Shown piece by piece: positions 9,725 to 18,935 of a stretch of 64,000 nt of DNA (its first letter is position 1; each line of letters begins with the position of its first letter). The position numbers and the translations under genes were made by a program. Source of the DNA: Sphaerisporangium melleum (lineage in GTDB: Bacteria; Actinomycetota; Actinomycetes; Streptosporangiales; Streptosporangiaceae). Where the stretch lies: the NCBI RefSeq assembly GCF_014646695.1, contig NZ_BMNT01000005.1, positions 1-64,000 of the forward strand. The letters are read 5' to 3'. The notes under the pieces are model-generated. The model made no database searches. It was not told where the DNA came from and saw only the letters and a program-made list of their open reading frames with translations.

Positions 9725-9904
9725 TCAGGCCGACGGCTCGATGACCTGTCGGCGGTTGTAGGTGCCGCAGGTCGGGCATGCCACGTGCGGCAGCTTCGGC
9801 GACCGGCACTGGTTGCAGCTCACGAGCGCCGGCGCGGCGGTCTTCCACTGCGCGCGGCGGGAGCGGGTGTTGCTCCGCGACATCTTCCGCTTGGGGACGG
9901 CCAC
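9725..9904 (-). CDS. rpmF: 50S ribosomal protein L32 (zinc-ribbon form)
   Basis: A 59-residue large-subunit protein starting (GTG) [17 protein letters not shown]. The zinc ribbon has four Cys in CNQC...CPTCG, so this is the zinc-containing paralogue type. AGGAGGG lies seven bases before the GTG, inside the end of the DUF177 gene, which stops 1 bp upstream. L32 next to a DUF177/YceD gene is a widely conserved pair. Confidence 0.96.
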   Translation of the reverse strand: MAVPKRKMSRSNTRSRRAQWKTAAPALVSCNQCRSPKLPHVACPTCGTYNRRQVIEPSA

Positions 9905-9905
9905 G

Positions 9906-10478
9906 TCAACCCTCCTGGTGGTTGTTGTTCTCGATGTTCAGGCCCTGCAACGACGCCCAGCGGGCGTCGATGACCTCGTGCCGGTGGTCCGGGCCGGCTT
10001 CCGCCAGCTTGACCCCACACTCCACGCAGAGACCGGGGCAGTCTTCACTGCAGACCGGGCTCAACGGCAGTGCGAGCACCACCGCGTCGCGGAACGTCGG
10101 CTCGAGATCGAGGAGTTCACCGTCGAGGAGTGAGTCGTCCTCGGCGGCGTCCTCCGCCGAGTAGAAGAAGAGCTCCTGGAAGCCGACCTCGATCTCCGAG
10201 GTCAACGGGTCCAGGCAGCGCGAGCACTCGCCGCTGAGCGGCGCCCGCGCCGTGCCCGTGACGAGCACGCCTTCCATCACTGCCTCGAGCCGGATGTCCA
10301 GCTCGATCTCGGCGTCCTTGGGGACGCCGATCATGCCGACGGTGAGATTCCCCGGTGCCGGGAGGGAACGGGACATCTCGCGCATGGAACCCGGCCGCCG
10401 TCCCAGATCATGGGTCGAAATGACCCAGGGGGCCCGGGGGTCGAGGCTATGCAGCGTCTTCCTGCTCTCTTGAGGCAT
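9906..10478 (-). CDS. DUF177 (YceD-like) protein
   Basis: 190 residues. The conserved DUF177 core includes CSRCLDPL and a later cysteine cluster [12 protein letters not shown], suggesting metal binding. Homologues are encoded next to rpmF in most bacteria and plants and are linked to 23S rRNA accumulation or ribosome biogenesis. The ATG at 10478 lies 48 bp after the coaD stop. Function inferred from family and position. Confidence 0.9.
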   Translation of the reverse strand: MPQESRKTLHSLDPRAPWVISTHDLGRRPGSMREMSRSLPAPGNLTVGMIGVPKDAEIELDIRLEAVMEGVLVTGTARAPLSGECSRCLDPLTSEIEVGFQELFFYSAEDAAEDDSLLDGELLDLEPTFRDAVVLALPLSPVCSEDCPGLCVECGVKLAEAGPDHRHEVIDARWASLQGLNIENNNHQEG

Positions 10479-10526
10479 GGCGAATCACCGCCGTCGTACA
10501 AGGCCGATGAGAAAGAATACCAGCAC

Positions 10527-11003
10527 TCAGCCGCGGAGCCGCTCGACGAGCATGCGGTGCACCAGATCGGGCACGAGGCCGGAGACGTCCCCACCATAGC
10601 GGGCGATCTCCTTGAGCCGGCTGGACGACAGGAACGAGTACTCGGGGTTGGTCGACATGAACAGCGTCTCGACCCCGGACATGCGGTAGTTGAGCTGCGC
10701 CATCTGCAGCTCGTAGTCGAAGTCGCTCACCGCGCGCAGGCCCTTGACGATCGTCGGGATGCCCTGCTGCTTACAGAAGTCGACGAGCAGGCCGTAGAAC
10801 TTCTCGACGCGCACGTTGCCGTACTCGCGGGTCACCGCCTCAAGCGTCTCGATGCGCTCGTCCACGGTGAACAGGCTCTTCTTCTCCACGTTGATGAGCA
10901 CGGCGACCACCACCTCGTCGTACAGCCGGGAGGTCCGGCCGATGATGTCGAGGTGACCGTTGGTGACAGGATCGAACGACCCCGGACAGACGACGCGACG
11001 CAA
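10527..11003 (-). CDS. coaD: Phosphopantetheine adenylyltransferase
   Basis: A 158-residue enzyme transferring AMP from ATP to 4'-phosphopantetheine, the fourth step of coenzyme A synthesis. The nucleotidyltransferase motif TNGHLDII follows CPGSFDP at the N-terminus, and the PEYSFLSSSRLKEIA motif is near residue 125. Family alignment places the start at TTG 11003 (LRRVVCPGSFDP), with TGGGGG upstream. It follows rsmD by 16 bp, the common rsmD-coaD pair. Confidence 0.95.
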   Translation of the reverse strand: MRRVVCPGSFDPVTNGHLDIIGRTSRLYDEVVVAVLINVEKKSLFTVDERIETLEAVTREYGNVRVEKFYGLLVDFCKQQGIPTIVKGLRAVSDFDYELQMAQLNYRMSGVETLFMSTNPEYSFLSSSRLKEIARYGGDVSGLVPDLVHRMLVERLRG

Positions 11004-11019
11004 GGCGTACCCCCAGTTT

Positions 11020-11589
11020 CTACTGGTTCCCGGCGGCGCGACCGTACCAAACGGACGCTTCGCCATAGCGACGGACCCTCTCCTCCGTGTAGCCGGGAGG
11101 CCACTGCAGATCCTTCCCCCGCGACTCGCGCTCCACCGCGACCAGGGCGTCCTCGGCGAGCCAGCCGTTGTCACGCAGCCGATCGAGCACCTCGCGCACC
11201 GTCTCGTCCCGCAGCGCGTACGGCGGGTCGGCGAACACGAAGTCGTACGGCTCGGGGCAGGGCCCGGCGACCACCCGCTCCACCTTGTCCCCGCTGACCT
11301 CGGCCCCGGGGAGGCCGAGCGCGGCGATGTTCGCCCTGATCGTGCGCAGAGCCTTGCCGTCGGACTCCACCAGCAGCGCGTGCGAGGCTCCCCGCGAGAG
11401 CGCCTCCAGGCCCACCGCCCCCGACCCCGCGTACAGGTCCAGCACCCGGGCGCCGTCCAGCGGGCCGAGCAGGGACCCGACGGTGGAGAACACCCCCTCC
11501 CTGGCACGGTCGCTGGTCGGCCGCGTGCCACGCCCCGGAGGGACGGAGATGCGCCGCCCGCCGGCGGTTCCTGCGATGACTCGGCTCAT
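11020..11589 (-). CDS. rsmD: 16S rRNA (guanine(966)-N(2))-methyltransferase RsmD
   Basis: A 189-residue SAM-dependent methyltransferase. The N-terminus MSRVIAGTAGGRR is typical. Motif I is VLDLYAGSGAVGLEALSRG and the catalytic motif IV is FADPPY. The ATG at 11589 lacks a strong Shine-Dalgarno. It is the first gene of the rsmD-coaD-DUF177-rpmF-rnc-mutM-acyP run. Confidence 0.93.
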   Translation of the reverse strand: MSRVIAGTAGGRRISVPPGRGTRPTSDRAREGVFSTVGSLLGPLDGARVLDLYAGSGAVGLEALSRGASHALLVESDGKALRTIRANIAALGLPGAEVSGDKVERVVAGPCPEPYDFVFADPPYALRDETVREVLDRLRDNGWLAEDALVAVERESRGKDLQWPPGYTEERVRRYGEASVWYGRAAGNQ

Positions 11590-11823
11590 TGGCCCATTCT
11601 CGCCGCCGCCGTACCGGCCGGCGCACCCAGCCCGAGATCGCCGGCCGGGGCACCAGGTCAAGAGTGGCCAAGTGTCGTCGACGAAAGCGCAAGGGTCGTT
11701 CCCCCGCGCCGCCCGACCCCACATGATGAGTTCTGCGGCCTTCATGGTGACCCAGAGGAAGGCCGACCGGCGTGATCGTGAGCCCTTCCGCGCGCCGGTG
11801 CCCTCGGCACCTGACCCGAGGGT

Positions 11824-11887
11824 GGGCCCAGCCAGGGACGGCATTCGGGGGGAGGCCGTCCCAAGGCTGGGCCCTGGGTCATTTTTT
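11824..11887 (+). terminator. Orphan rightward Rho-independent terminator
   Basis: A nested stem: GGGCCCAGCC (11824-11833) pairs with GGCTGGGCCC (11865-11874), and inside it GGGACGGC pairs with GCCGTCCC. It is followed by TGGGTC and a run of six T on the plus strand. No plus-strand gene ends upstream; rsmD and recG on both sides read leftward. Confidence 0.7.
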
Positions 11888-11920
11888 GTGCTGTGCCTAT
11901 TGGCCTCGCTCCGCTCGGCG

Positions 11921-12033
11921 GCTCGTGGCGCCCTTGAGGCGGCGCTCCTCGTCGTCGTACGGGCTCGTTCCTCGCACTCGCTCTCTCCTGCCCTCAGAGC
12001 ACCGCCGCGCCACGAGCGCTCCGAGGGCAGGAG
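11921..12033. repeat. Interlocking long inverted repeats in the rsmD-recG spacer
   Basis: GCTCGTGGCGC (11921-11931) pairs with GCGCCACGAGC (12007-12017), and CTCCTGCCCTC (11985-11995) pairs with GAGGGCAGGAG (12023-12033). The pairings interlock, so only one large hairpin can form at a time. The 549-bp region 11590-12138 has no gene I can support. Confidence 0.6.
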
Positions 12034-12138
12034 GGGCGAAAGGGAGGCCCGGGAGAGTCTCGGGGGCTCGCTTCGCTTGGTGAGTGCGGTTGGGGTCCTG
12101 CCAGGAGGGCTAGGGGGCTTCCGGGGCGAGGGGCGGGA

Positions 12139-14349
12139 TCAGGTCTTCTCCAGGTATTCGGCGCGGTCGTCGCCCAGGAGGCGGTCGATCTCGGCCTTGA
12201 GCGCGGGGTGCTCCGCCAGCTCGGGATCGCCCGAGAGCAGGCTCGCGGCCTCTTCGCGAGCGGCCCTGATGACATCCTCGTCGCGCAGCAGACGCAGCAT
12301 CTTGAGCGAGGACCTGCGGCCGGACTGGGCGGCGCCGAGCACGTCGCCCTCGCGCCGCTGCTCCAGGTCGACCCGGGAGAGCTCGAACCCGTCGAGGGTC
12401 GCCGCCACGGCGTCCAGCCGTTCGCGGGCGGCGGTGCCGGCCGGGAAGTCGGTCACCAGCAGGCACAGCCCGGGCAGGCCACCGCGGCCCACCCGGCCAC
12501 GGAGCTGGTGGAGCTGTGAGACGCCGAACCGGTCGGCGTCCATGATCACCATGACCGAGGCGTTGGGGACGTCCACGCCGACCTCGATCACCGTGGTGGC
12601 CACCAGCACGTCGACCTCGCCGCGGGTGAAGGCGCGCATCACGGCGTCCTTCTCCTCGGGCGCCAGGCGGCCGTGCAGCACCTCGACGCGCAGCCCGGCC
12701 AGCGGCCCCGCCGCGAGCATGGGGGCGACCTCCAGGACGGCCAGCGGCGGGCGGCGCTCGCCGCCGGCGCCCTCGGCCGCCTCGTGCAGCGCGTCCAGGT
12801 CGCCGGGGTCGCTCAGGTCGCCCTCGTCCCCCTCCAGGTCGCCGATGCGGGGGCACACGATGTACGCCTGGCGGCCGAGGCCGACCTCCTCGCGGATGCG
12901 CCCCCAGGTGCGTTCGAGATAGTGCGGCTTGTCGGCGGCCGGGACGACATGGGTGGTGATCGGCGCCCGGCCGGCGGGCAACTGGCTGAGCGTCGAGACC
13001 TCGAGATCGCCGAAGACCGTCATGGCGACCGTGCGCGGGATCGGCGTGGCCGTCATCACCAGCACGTGCGGCCGCCCGCCCCCGGCCTTCTCGCGCAGGG
13101 CGTCGCGCTGCTCGACGCCGAAGCGGTGCTGCTCGTCCACGACGACCAGGCCGAGGTCGGCGAACTGGACGTGCTCCTGGAGCAGGGCGTGTGTGCCGAT
13201 GACGATGCCGGCCGCGCCGGAGGCGGCGTCGAGCAGAGCCGCCCGCCGGCCGGCCGCGCCCATCGAACCGGTGAGCAGCGTCACGGCCGTACCTCCGAAC
13301 ACCCCTCCGGTGCCGAGGTCGCCCAGCATGCGGACGATGGAGCGGTGGTGCTGCTGCGCCAGGACCTCGGTGGGGGCGAGCAGGGCCGCCTGACCGCCCG
13401 CGTCGACGACCTGGAGCATCGCGCGCAGCGCGACCACGGTCTTGCCGGCGCCGACCTCCCCCTGGAGCAGCCGGTGCATGGGGTGGGCCAGGGCCAGCTC
13501 GGCGGCGATCTCTTCGCCGACGGCTACCTGGCCCTCGGTGAGCTGGAAGGGCAGTCGCCCGTCGAAGTCGTTGAGCAGCCCGTCGTCGCGCCGCGGACGG
13601 GGGGTGGCCGGCCACGCGGCGGCGGCCAGGCGCCGCTGGGCCAGCACGGCCTGCAGGATGAACGCCTCGTCGAACCTCAGCCGCCGGCGCGCCCGGGAGA
13701 CGTCGTCCTGGTCGCGCGGACGGTGGACGGCCTCCAGCGCCTCGGCGAGGCCGGACAGGCGGTGCCGGGCGCGCAGGTCGTCCGGCAGCGGGTCGGGGAT
13801 CGGGCCGAGGGTGTCCAGCACCACGCCGATGGCCCGGCGGATGACCCAGGAGCTGATGCCGGCCGCGGCCGGGTAGATCGGCACGGGCGCGGCGGCGAAC
13901 TCGGCCGCCGACGACTCGGCCTCCTCCAGCGGCTCGAACTCGGGGTGGTTGAGCTGCCACTTGGCCCGCTCGCCCCGCCCGAACCGCCCGACCTTGCCGG
14001 AGAACATGGCGCGGGTGCCGGGTTTGAGCCGGGTCTCGACCACGTGGGAGACCTTGCCGAAGAACGACAGGTAGATCTTGTTGCGCCGCCCGTCGACGAC
14101 CTCGACCTCCAGCCAGGTGCCCATGCGGTTGCGCATGGGCTTGCGCATGTGGCGCGACACCTCGCCCACCACGGTGACGTGCTCGTCGACCTCCAGGGCG
14201 TCGAGCGCGGTCAGCTCGCCCCGCTCGGCGTACCGCCGCGGGTAGTGGCGCAGCAGCTCGCCGACCGTGGTGATGTTGAGCGAACTCTCCAGCGGCTTGG
14301 CCGTCTTGGGGTCCAGCGCCTTGCTGAGCGGCTCGTCGAAACGCGTCAC
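12139..14349 (-). CDS. recG: ATP-dependent DNA helicase RecG
   Basis: A 736-residue branch-migration helicase for stalled forks and recombination intermediates. It has an N-terminal wedge/OB domain (VTVVGEVSRHM, about residue 60), Walker A GEVGAGKTVVALRA (about 300), a DEQH box in VVDEQHRFGVEQR, motif III MTATPIPRT, and motif VI QLHQLRGRVGRG. The start at GTG 14349 is by family alignment (TRFDEPLSKAL); its ribosome-binding site is weak. It lies 266 bp after the DAK2-domain gene. Confidence 0.93.
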   Translation of the reverse strand: MTRFDEPLSKALDPKTAKPLESSLNITTVGELLRHYPRRYAERGELTALDALEVDEHVTVVGEVSRHMRKPMRNRMGTWLEVEVVDGRRNKIYLSFFGKVSHVVETRLKPGTRAMFSGKVGRFGRGERAKWQLNHPEFEPLEEAESSAAEFAAAPVPIYPAAAGISSWVIRRAIGVVLDTLGPIPDPLPDDLRARHRLSGLAEALEAVHRPRDQDDVSRARRRLRFDEAFILQAVLAQRRLAAAAWPATPRPRRDDGLLNDFDGRLPFQLTEGQVAVGEEIAAELALAHPMHRLLQGEVGAGKTVVALRAMLQVVDAGGQAALLAPTEVLAQQHHRSIVRMLGDLGTGGVFGGTAVTLLTGSMGAAGRRAALLDAASGAAGIVIGTHALLQEHVQFADLGLVVVDEQHRFGVEQRDALREKAGGGRPHVLVMTATPIPRTVAMTVFGDLEVSTLSQLPAGRAPITTHVVPAADKPHYLERTWGRIREEVGLGRQAYIVCPRIGDLEGDEGDLSDPGDLDALHEAAEGAGGERRPPLAVLEVAPMLAAGPLAGLRVEVLHGRLAPEEKDAVMRAFTRGEVDVLVATTVIEVGVDVPNASVMVIMDADRFGVSQLHQLRGRVGRGGLPGLCLLVTDFPAGTAARERLDAVAATLDGFELSRVDLEQRREGDVLGAAQSGRRSSLKMLRLLRDEDVIRAAREEAASLLSGDPELAEHPALKAEIDRLLGDDRAEYLEKT

Positions 14350-14615
14350 GCCAACCAGTTCTACCGCTCCGTGCCGACAAGAACCTCCAAGCCCCCGCAA
14401 CGAATCCCGCACACCCGGCAAGCCCGTCGCACAGGCTCACCGGCCGGCCGCCGTATTCCGGCGCCGGCCTCACCGCACACCACCCCGCCGCCCCGGCGCC
14501 GATCACCCTCGCGACGAGGCGGGAGCACTCCGTACGTCACGTCGGCGCCCCCTATGGAGGCATGGCACGGCGCCCGGAACTCAGACGCGAGGGCCGGGCG
14601 CTTGTGCGGGGCGGG

Positions 14616-16223
14616 TCACTCGACGCCGATGAGGAGGGGGTAGCCGCCCTGGCCGCCCTCGTGGACGGCGACCTCGATGTCGGGGCGCACCGTCGCCAGG
14701 TGGTCCTGGACGGCGCGGCAGGGCTCCTCCCCGCCTTGGGCGCCGACGATGAGGGTCACCAGCTCGCTGCCGGCCGAGAGCATGCGGGAGACGGTCGTGA
14801 CGGCCGTGGCGGCGACATCGGAGCCGATGAGGGCGACGTCGCCGTCGATGACACCGAGGACGTCGCCGGGCCGGCACACGCCGGCGCTGGTCACGGCGGA
14901 ACGGTCGGCCACCCAGACGTGGCCGTGGCGGGCGTGGCCCGCGCTGTCGGTCATCGCCACCACGTCGTCGTCGAAGCGCCGCATCGGGTCGTGGACGGCG
15001 AGGGCGGCCAGCCCCTGGACGGTGGCCTTGGTGGGCAGGACGCTGACGACCACGCCCTCCTCGCGGGCGATCGCCGCCGCGCCCATGGCCACGGCCGTGA
15101 CCCCGGAGTCGTTGGGCAGCACCGTGACCTCGGTGCCGGCCCGCCTGATCGCCTCCAGCACCGCGCCGAGCGTGGGGCTGGACCCGGGCTCGCGGCGCAC
15201 GACCACGGCCCCGGCCTCCTCGAAGAGCCGGGCGATGCCGTCTCCCGCCGCGACGGCCACCACGCCGCGGCCCTGCCCGCGCCGGGGAGCGGGCGCCGCC
15301 TCCAGATGGGCGATCTTGAGACGGTACGGGCGTCCGGCGCGCATCCCGGCCTCGACGGCGGCGCCCGCGTCGTCCACGTGCACGTGGACGTTCCACAGGC
15401 CCTCCCCGCCGACGACCACCAGCGAGTCGCCGAGACGGTCGAGTTCCCCGCGCAGCACAGCGACCGCGTCCTCGTCCGCCTCCAGCAGGTACATCACCTC
15501 GTAGCCGAAGCCCTCGGCGTGCCGGTGCTCCTCGTCCGCGACCGGGGCGTGCCGGGCGGCGGGCACCTCGTACCGGGCGGCGTAGGAATCGGTGATCACC
15601 GAGGCCAGGGTCTCCAGGATGACGGTGAGCCCCGCGCCGCCCGCGTCGACCACCCCGTTGCGGGCCAGCACGTCGAGCTGCCCGGTCGTGCGCCCCAGGG
15701 CCGTACGGGCGGCGGAGGCGGCCTTCGTGGCCACTTCGGCCAGCTCGCAGGAGGCGTCCTTGAGGGGCTCCACGGCGTGCGCCGCGGCGCTGAGCACGCT
15801 CAGCACCGTCCCCTCGACCGGGCGGGCCACCGCGCTCCTCGCCATCTCGGCGGCGCGCGCGAGCGCCTGGCGAAGGTCGCGGCCCACCCCCTCGGCGGCT
15901 CCGAGCGCCTCGGCCATCCCGCGCAGCGCCTGGCTGACGATCACTCCGGAGTTCCCCCGGGCGCCGAGCAGCGCGCCGCGGGCGAGGGTACGCCACGTGG
16001 CGCCGGCGTCGGCGCCGGGCGGCAGCGCCTCCACGGCCTCGGCGGCCGACAGCATGGTCAGGTGGAGATTCGTCCCGGTATCCCCGTCGGGGACCGGGAA
16101 GACGTTGAGCGCGTCGATCTCGGCGCGCACCCGGCCGAGCGAGTCGGCGCACAGCCGTGACCAGCGGCGCACCGCGGCCGGGTCGAGTGTGCGCAGCGCT
16201 TCCGCGGCGGGCTGCGAAGGCAT
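14616..16223 (-). CDS. DAK2-domain (DhaL/YloV, FakA-like) protein
   Basis: A 535-residue protein with an N-terminal DhaL-type ATP-binding domain (LNVFPVPDGDTGTNLHLT near 40, ARGNSGVIVSQALRG near 90) and a C-terminal half of the YloV/FakA type (about 320-535). By family it resembles the kinase subunit that phosphorylates fatty acids held by a DegV-type protein, but no degV gene is in the window, so the substrate is uncertain. ATG 16223 has AGGAGGGAG upstream. Pairing with recG is conserved in Gram-positive bacteria. Confidence 0.88.
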   Translation of the reverse strand: MPSQPAAEALRTLDPAAVRRWSRLCADSLGRVRAEIDALNVFPVPDGDTGTNLHLTMLSAAEAVEALPPGADAGATWRTLARGALLGARGNSGVIVSQALRGMAEALGAAEGVGRDLRQALARAAEMARSAVARPVEGTVLSVLSAAAHAVEPLKDASCELAEVATKAASAARTALGRTTGQLDVLARNGVVDAGGAGLTVILETLASVITDSYAARYEVPAARHAPVADEEHRHAEGFGYEVMYLLEADEDAVAVLRGELDRLGDSLVVVGGEGLWNVHVHVDDAGAAVEAGMRAGRPYRLKIAHLEAAPAPRRGQGRGVVAVAAGDGIARLFEEAGAVVVRREPGSSPTLGAVLEAIRRAGTEVTVLPNDSGVTAVAMGAAAIAREEGVVVSVLPTKATVQGLAALAVHDPMRRFDDDVVAMTDSAGHARHGHVWVADRSAVTSAGVCRPGDVLGVIDGDVALIGSDVAATAVTTVSRMLSAGSELVTLIVGAQGGEEPCRAVQDHLATVRPDIEVAVHEGGQGGYPLLIGVE

Positions 16224-16361
16224 GGGGGCTCCCTCCTGCGCGCGGCGAGACGCCCCCGCACGGCACGACGCACGGTGGTTCGCACGCGCGGGACCGCGCC
16301 GGCTCCGCTGATGCGCTACGGTTGGTGATACGAGATTATCCCCGTTCGCCCGCCCCTCCGT

Positions 16362-16390
16362 TTGGCGAGCACCGGGCGACATCGGATACC
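16362..16390 (+). promoter_or_regulatory. Possible rpmB promoter
   Basis: TTGGCG (16362-16367), a 17-bp spacer and GATACC (16385-16390) lie about 90 bp before the rpmB start. The -10 match is only moderate. Confidence 0.35.
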
Positions 16391-16479
16391 CTCGTGTGGC
16401 CAGCCGGTTGTCCCGGCATGCCCGACCGCCGCTTCTACCTCGGTTTCGGGCCTATTGACTGATCTAAGGAGCGATGACC

Positions 16480-16665
16480 GTGGCTTCCGTCTGCGACGTT
16501 TGCGGTAAGGGGCCGACTTTCGGCAACAACATCTCGCACTCGCACCGCCGCACCCGCCGCCGTTGGAACCCCAACATCCAGCGTGTTCGCGCGATGGTGG
16601 GCAGCACGCCGAAGCGGATCAACGTCTGCACCTCCTGCATCAAGGCGGGCAAGATCACCCGCTAG
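16480..16665 (+). CDS. rpmB: 50S ribosomal protein L28
   Basis: A 61-residue ribosomal protein with two zinc-binding pairs: CDVC at the N-terminus and CTSC near residue 52. I start at GTG 16480 (ASVCDVCGKGP, the family N-terminus), with AAGGAG nine bases upstream; an ATG two codons earlier (16474) is the alternative. It is transcribed alone, diverging from the DAK2 gene and closed by a terminator. Confidence 0.95.
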   Translation: MASVCDVCGKGPTFGNNISHSHRRTRRRWNPNIQRVRAMVGSTPKRINVCTSCIKAGKITR

Positions 16666-16682
16666 ACCGCGTCCTTCCGATT

Positions 16683-16711
16683 GGCCTGCCGCCCCTGAGG
16701 GCCGGCAGGCC
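16683..16711 (+). terminator. rpmB terminator
   Basis: A 9-bp stem GGCCTGCCG/CGGCAGGCC (16683-16691, 16703-16711) followed by ATCGGTGTTTTCC, 17 bp after the rpmB stop. Confidence 0.75.
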
Positions 16712-16905
16712 ATCGGTGTTTTCCTGGACCCACTCCCGGTTTCACAGGAAGATCCCAGCAGGACCGGTTCCAGCGTTTCGGCCCGGAACGCCCATAGCTC
16801 CGGCGAGGGGCAGCGCAGGCCGTGAGGTGGGTCTCTAAGTGGGGTGGAGTTCATGGTCGTCTCCACCGGAGGAACCTTGGCCGGTGGCGTCCCCGCCCCG
16901 TGACG

Positions 16906-18495
16906 TCAGATGATCTCAAGGTTGGCCATCATCCCCATGTCCTCGTGTTCGGCGTTGTGGCAGTGGAAGAGGTAGCGGCCGCGGTAGCCGGTGAAGCGGG
17001 TGATGATCTCCGCCGATTCGCCCGGTCTCAGCGACAGGGTGTCCTTGAGTCCCGCGTCGTGGGGGCGGGGCGCCCTCCCGCCGCGTGAGAGCACTCGGAA
17101 GCCGACCAGGTGCAGGTGGACGGGGTGGTGGACATCGGCGATGAGGCGCCAGATTTCGACGTCGCCGAGGCGGGTGGTGACGTCGGTGCGGGCCGGGTCG
17201 AACGGGAGGCCGCCGATCAGCCAGCCGTGGCCGCCGTGCATGCGTCCGGCGCGGAAGGAGAAGTCGCGCACGCGGGCCGCGTCCGGCCGCTGCCAGGACG
17301 GCAGGTCCCGGGACAGGACGGGTGGGACGCGGCTGGGATCGGCGGCCGTGCGGGCGATGCGGAAGGCCATCACCTCGCGGGTGCGGCCCGAGCCCAGCCG
17401 GTTGCGGAGCCTGACCCGGCCGCCCGCGGGGACGCCGGAGAAGTCGACGACCAGGTCGTAGCGCTCGGCCGGGGCGATCGGCAGGGACCGGTGGGTCACC
17501 GGCCCCGCCAGCAGCCCCTGGTCGGCTCCGATCTGGACGAGGTCGAGTCGGCGCCCGTCGTCGGTGACGGCCTCGAGCTCGTAGTGCCGGGCGTTGGAGG
17601 CGTTCAGGACGCGCAGCCGGTGGCGGACCGCGTCGACCTCGTGGACCGGCCAGGGGGCGCCGTTGACGAGGATCACGTCGCCGAGGACCCCGGCGAGGTA
17701 GGACTCGCGGACGCCCGGCCGTTCCCGCAGGCCGGGGTCGAGGGAGGGGTACAGAAGACCGCCCTCCCCGTCGAACGCGCGGTCCGTGATCACCAGCGGG
17801 AGCTCGCGGTCCCCCGCGGGCAGGCCGAGCCCCTCTTCCTCCTCGTCGCGGATGATGTGCAGCCCGGCGAGGCCGCGCCAGATCGCGGGGGCCGTGAAGT
17901 CCATCCGGTGGTCGTGGTACCAGAGCATCGTCGAGCGCTGGTCCATGGGGAAGGTGTAGTCGCGGGTCAGCCGCGTCACCACCGCCCGCGGGTCGCCCAT
18001 CCCGGGCATGTCATGCATGTGGTGGGCCATGTGGGTCGCATCGTGCCGGCCCTCGGGCAGGACGAGGTCGGTCGGATAGCCGTCGGAGGCCGCGGTGGTG
18101 TGCCCGCCGTGGAGGTGGACGACGGTCGGCACGGGCAGCTCGTTGCGGTGCGTCACGGTGACCGGCCGGCCGCGGCGGGCCTCGATCGTCGGTCCGGGGA
18201 AGACGCCCTCGTAGGTCCACATCGGCGTCCGGACGCCGGGCAGGATCTCGATGGCGGCCTCGCGCTGCGTCACCTCGTACCGGTCGACGCCGCCGACCGT
18301 CGCGACCGGCTTCAGGACCGCGGGAAGCGGCAGCGGCGTCCGGAACGCGGGCGGCAGCGGCAGGGCGCTGCGCAACTGCGCTCCGGTGGCCGGCGGACGG
18401 CGGGACAGCGCCGCCGCGGTCGACAGCCCCGCGAACGCGGTCAGGCCCAGAGCTCCGCCGATGCCCAGCGCCTGGCGCCTGGTCGGTTCACTCAC
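16906..18495 (-). CDS. Multicopper oxidase (CotA/bilirubin-oxidase-like), Tat-exported
   Basis: A 529-residue blue copper oxidase, probably extracytoplasmic. The N-terminus has a Tat-type signal (TRRQAL then a hydrophobic stretch to about residue 30). All four copper-ligand motifs are present: HLHGGH (about 128), WYHDHRMDF (about 195), HPVHLHLVGF (about 460) and HCHNAEHEDMGMM (about 512), the last with a Met axial ligand. The start overlaps the end of the upstream membrane-protein gene by 8 bp. It is the last gene of the operon divergent from the LysR regulator. Substrate could be phenolics, bilirubin-like pigments or metal ions. Confidence 0.93.
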   Translation of the reverse strand: MSEPTRRQALGIGGALGLTAFAGLSTAAALSRRPPATGAQLRSALPLPPAFRTPLPLPAVLKPVATVGGVDRYEVTQREAAIEILPGVRTPMWTYEGVFPGPTIEARRGRPVTVTHRNELPVPTVVHLHGGHTTAASDGYPTDLVLPEGRHDATHMAHHMHDMPGMGDPRAVVTRLTRDYTFPMDQRSTMLWYHDHRMDFTAPAIWRGLAGLHIIRDEEEEGLGLPAGDRELPLVITDRAFDGEGGLLYPSLDPGLRERPGVRESYLAGVLGDVILVNGAPWPVHEVDAVRHRLRVLNASNARHYELEAVTDDGRRLDLVQIGADQGLLAGPVTHRSLPIAPAERYDLVVDFSGVPAGGRVRLRNRLGSGRTREVMAFRIARTAADPSRVPPVLSRDLPSWQRPDAARVRDFSFRAGRMHGGHGWLIGGLPFDPARTDVTTRLGDVEIWRLIADVHHPVHLHLVGFRVLSRGGRAPRPHDAGLKDTLSLRPGESAEIITRFTGYRGRYLFHCHNAEHEDMGMMANLEII

Positions 18496-18883
18496 CGTCG
18501 GCCTCCACTCGAACGGGCGGCCGCCGCCACACGGCGGCGAACTGCGCGACCATCCCGGCGACGGTCGCCACGCCCAGCGGCAGGTGCAGCCACAGGGCGC
18601 CGGCCATCCCGGCGAAGTACTGCACCGTCTCCGCCGCCGCCAGCGCCAGCGTGGCGAGGAAGGGTCCGGCCTGACGCAGCCGGACCCAGACCGCGATCGC
18701 CGCGATCAGCTGGAGGTAGCCGAGGGAGGTGACGGTGTCGGCACCGGCCGCGTGCAGGCGTAGGCCGTCATAGGAGCCGCTCAGGTAGACGCCGGCGAAC
18801 ACCGGCTGACCGAAGATCGCCACGGTGTGGGCGCTGACGGCCGCCCGCAGGACCCACCAGGCGCGGCCGGTTCGCGGCACCAT
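18488..18883 (-). CDS. Four-helix membrane protein, unknown function
   Basis: 131 residues with about four hydrophobic segments (around residues 12-32, 50-68, 73-92 and 97-115) and an acidic tail. No named family is recognised with confidence. It lies between the YceI-like and multicopper-oxidase genes and overlaps the latter by 8 bp, so the two are translationally coupled. It may anchor or supply a partner to the oxidase system. Confidence 0.75.
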   Translation of the reverse strand: MVPRTGRAWWVLRAAVSAHTVAIFGQPVFAGVYLSGSYDGLRLHAAGADTVTSLGYLQLIAAIAVWVRLRQAGPFLATLALAAAETVQYFAGMAGALWLHLPLGVATVAGMVAQFAAVWRRPPVRVEADGE

Positions 18884-18935
18884 GGATCGTCCTCCTCATC
18901 GGTAGGAACCGGACCCGGACGCCCGGTTCAGGTGG

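Noticed and set aside
12673-14643. 656-residue plus-strand ORF opposite recG
   Set aside because: Coding shadow of recG with no motif of its own.
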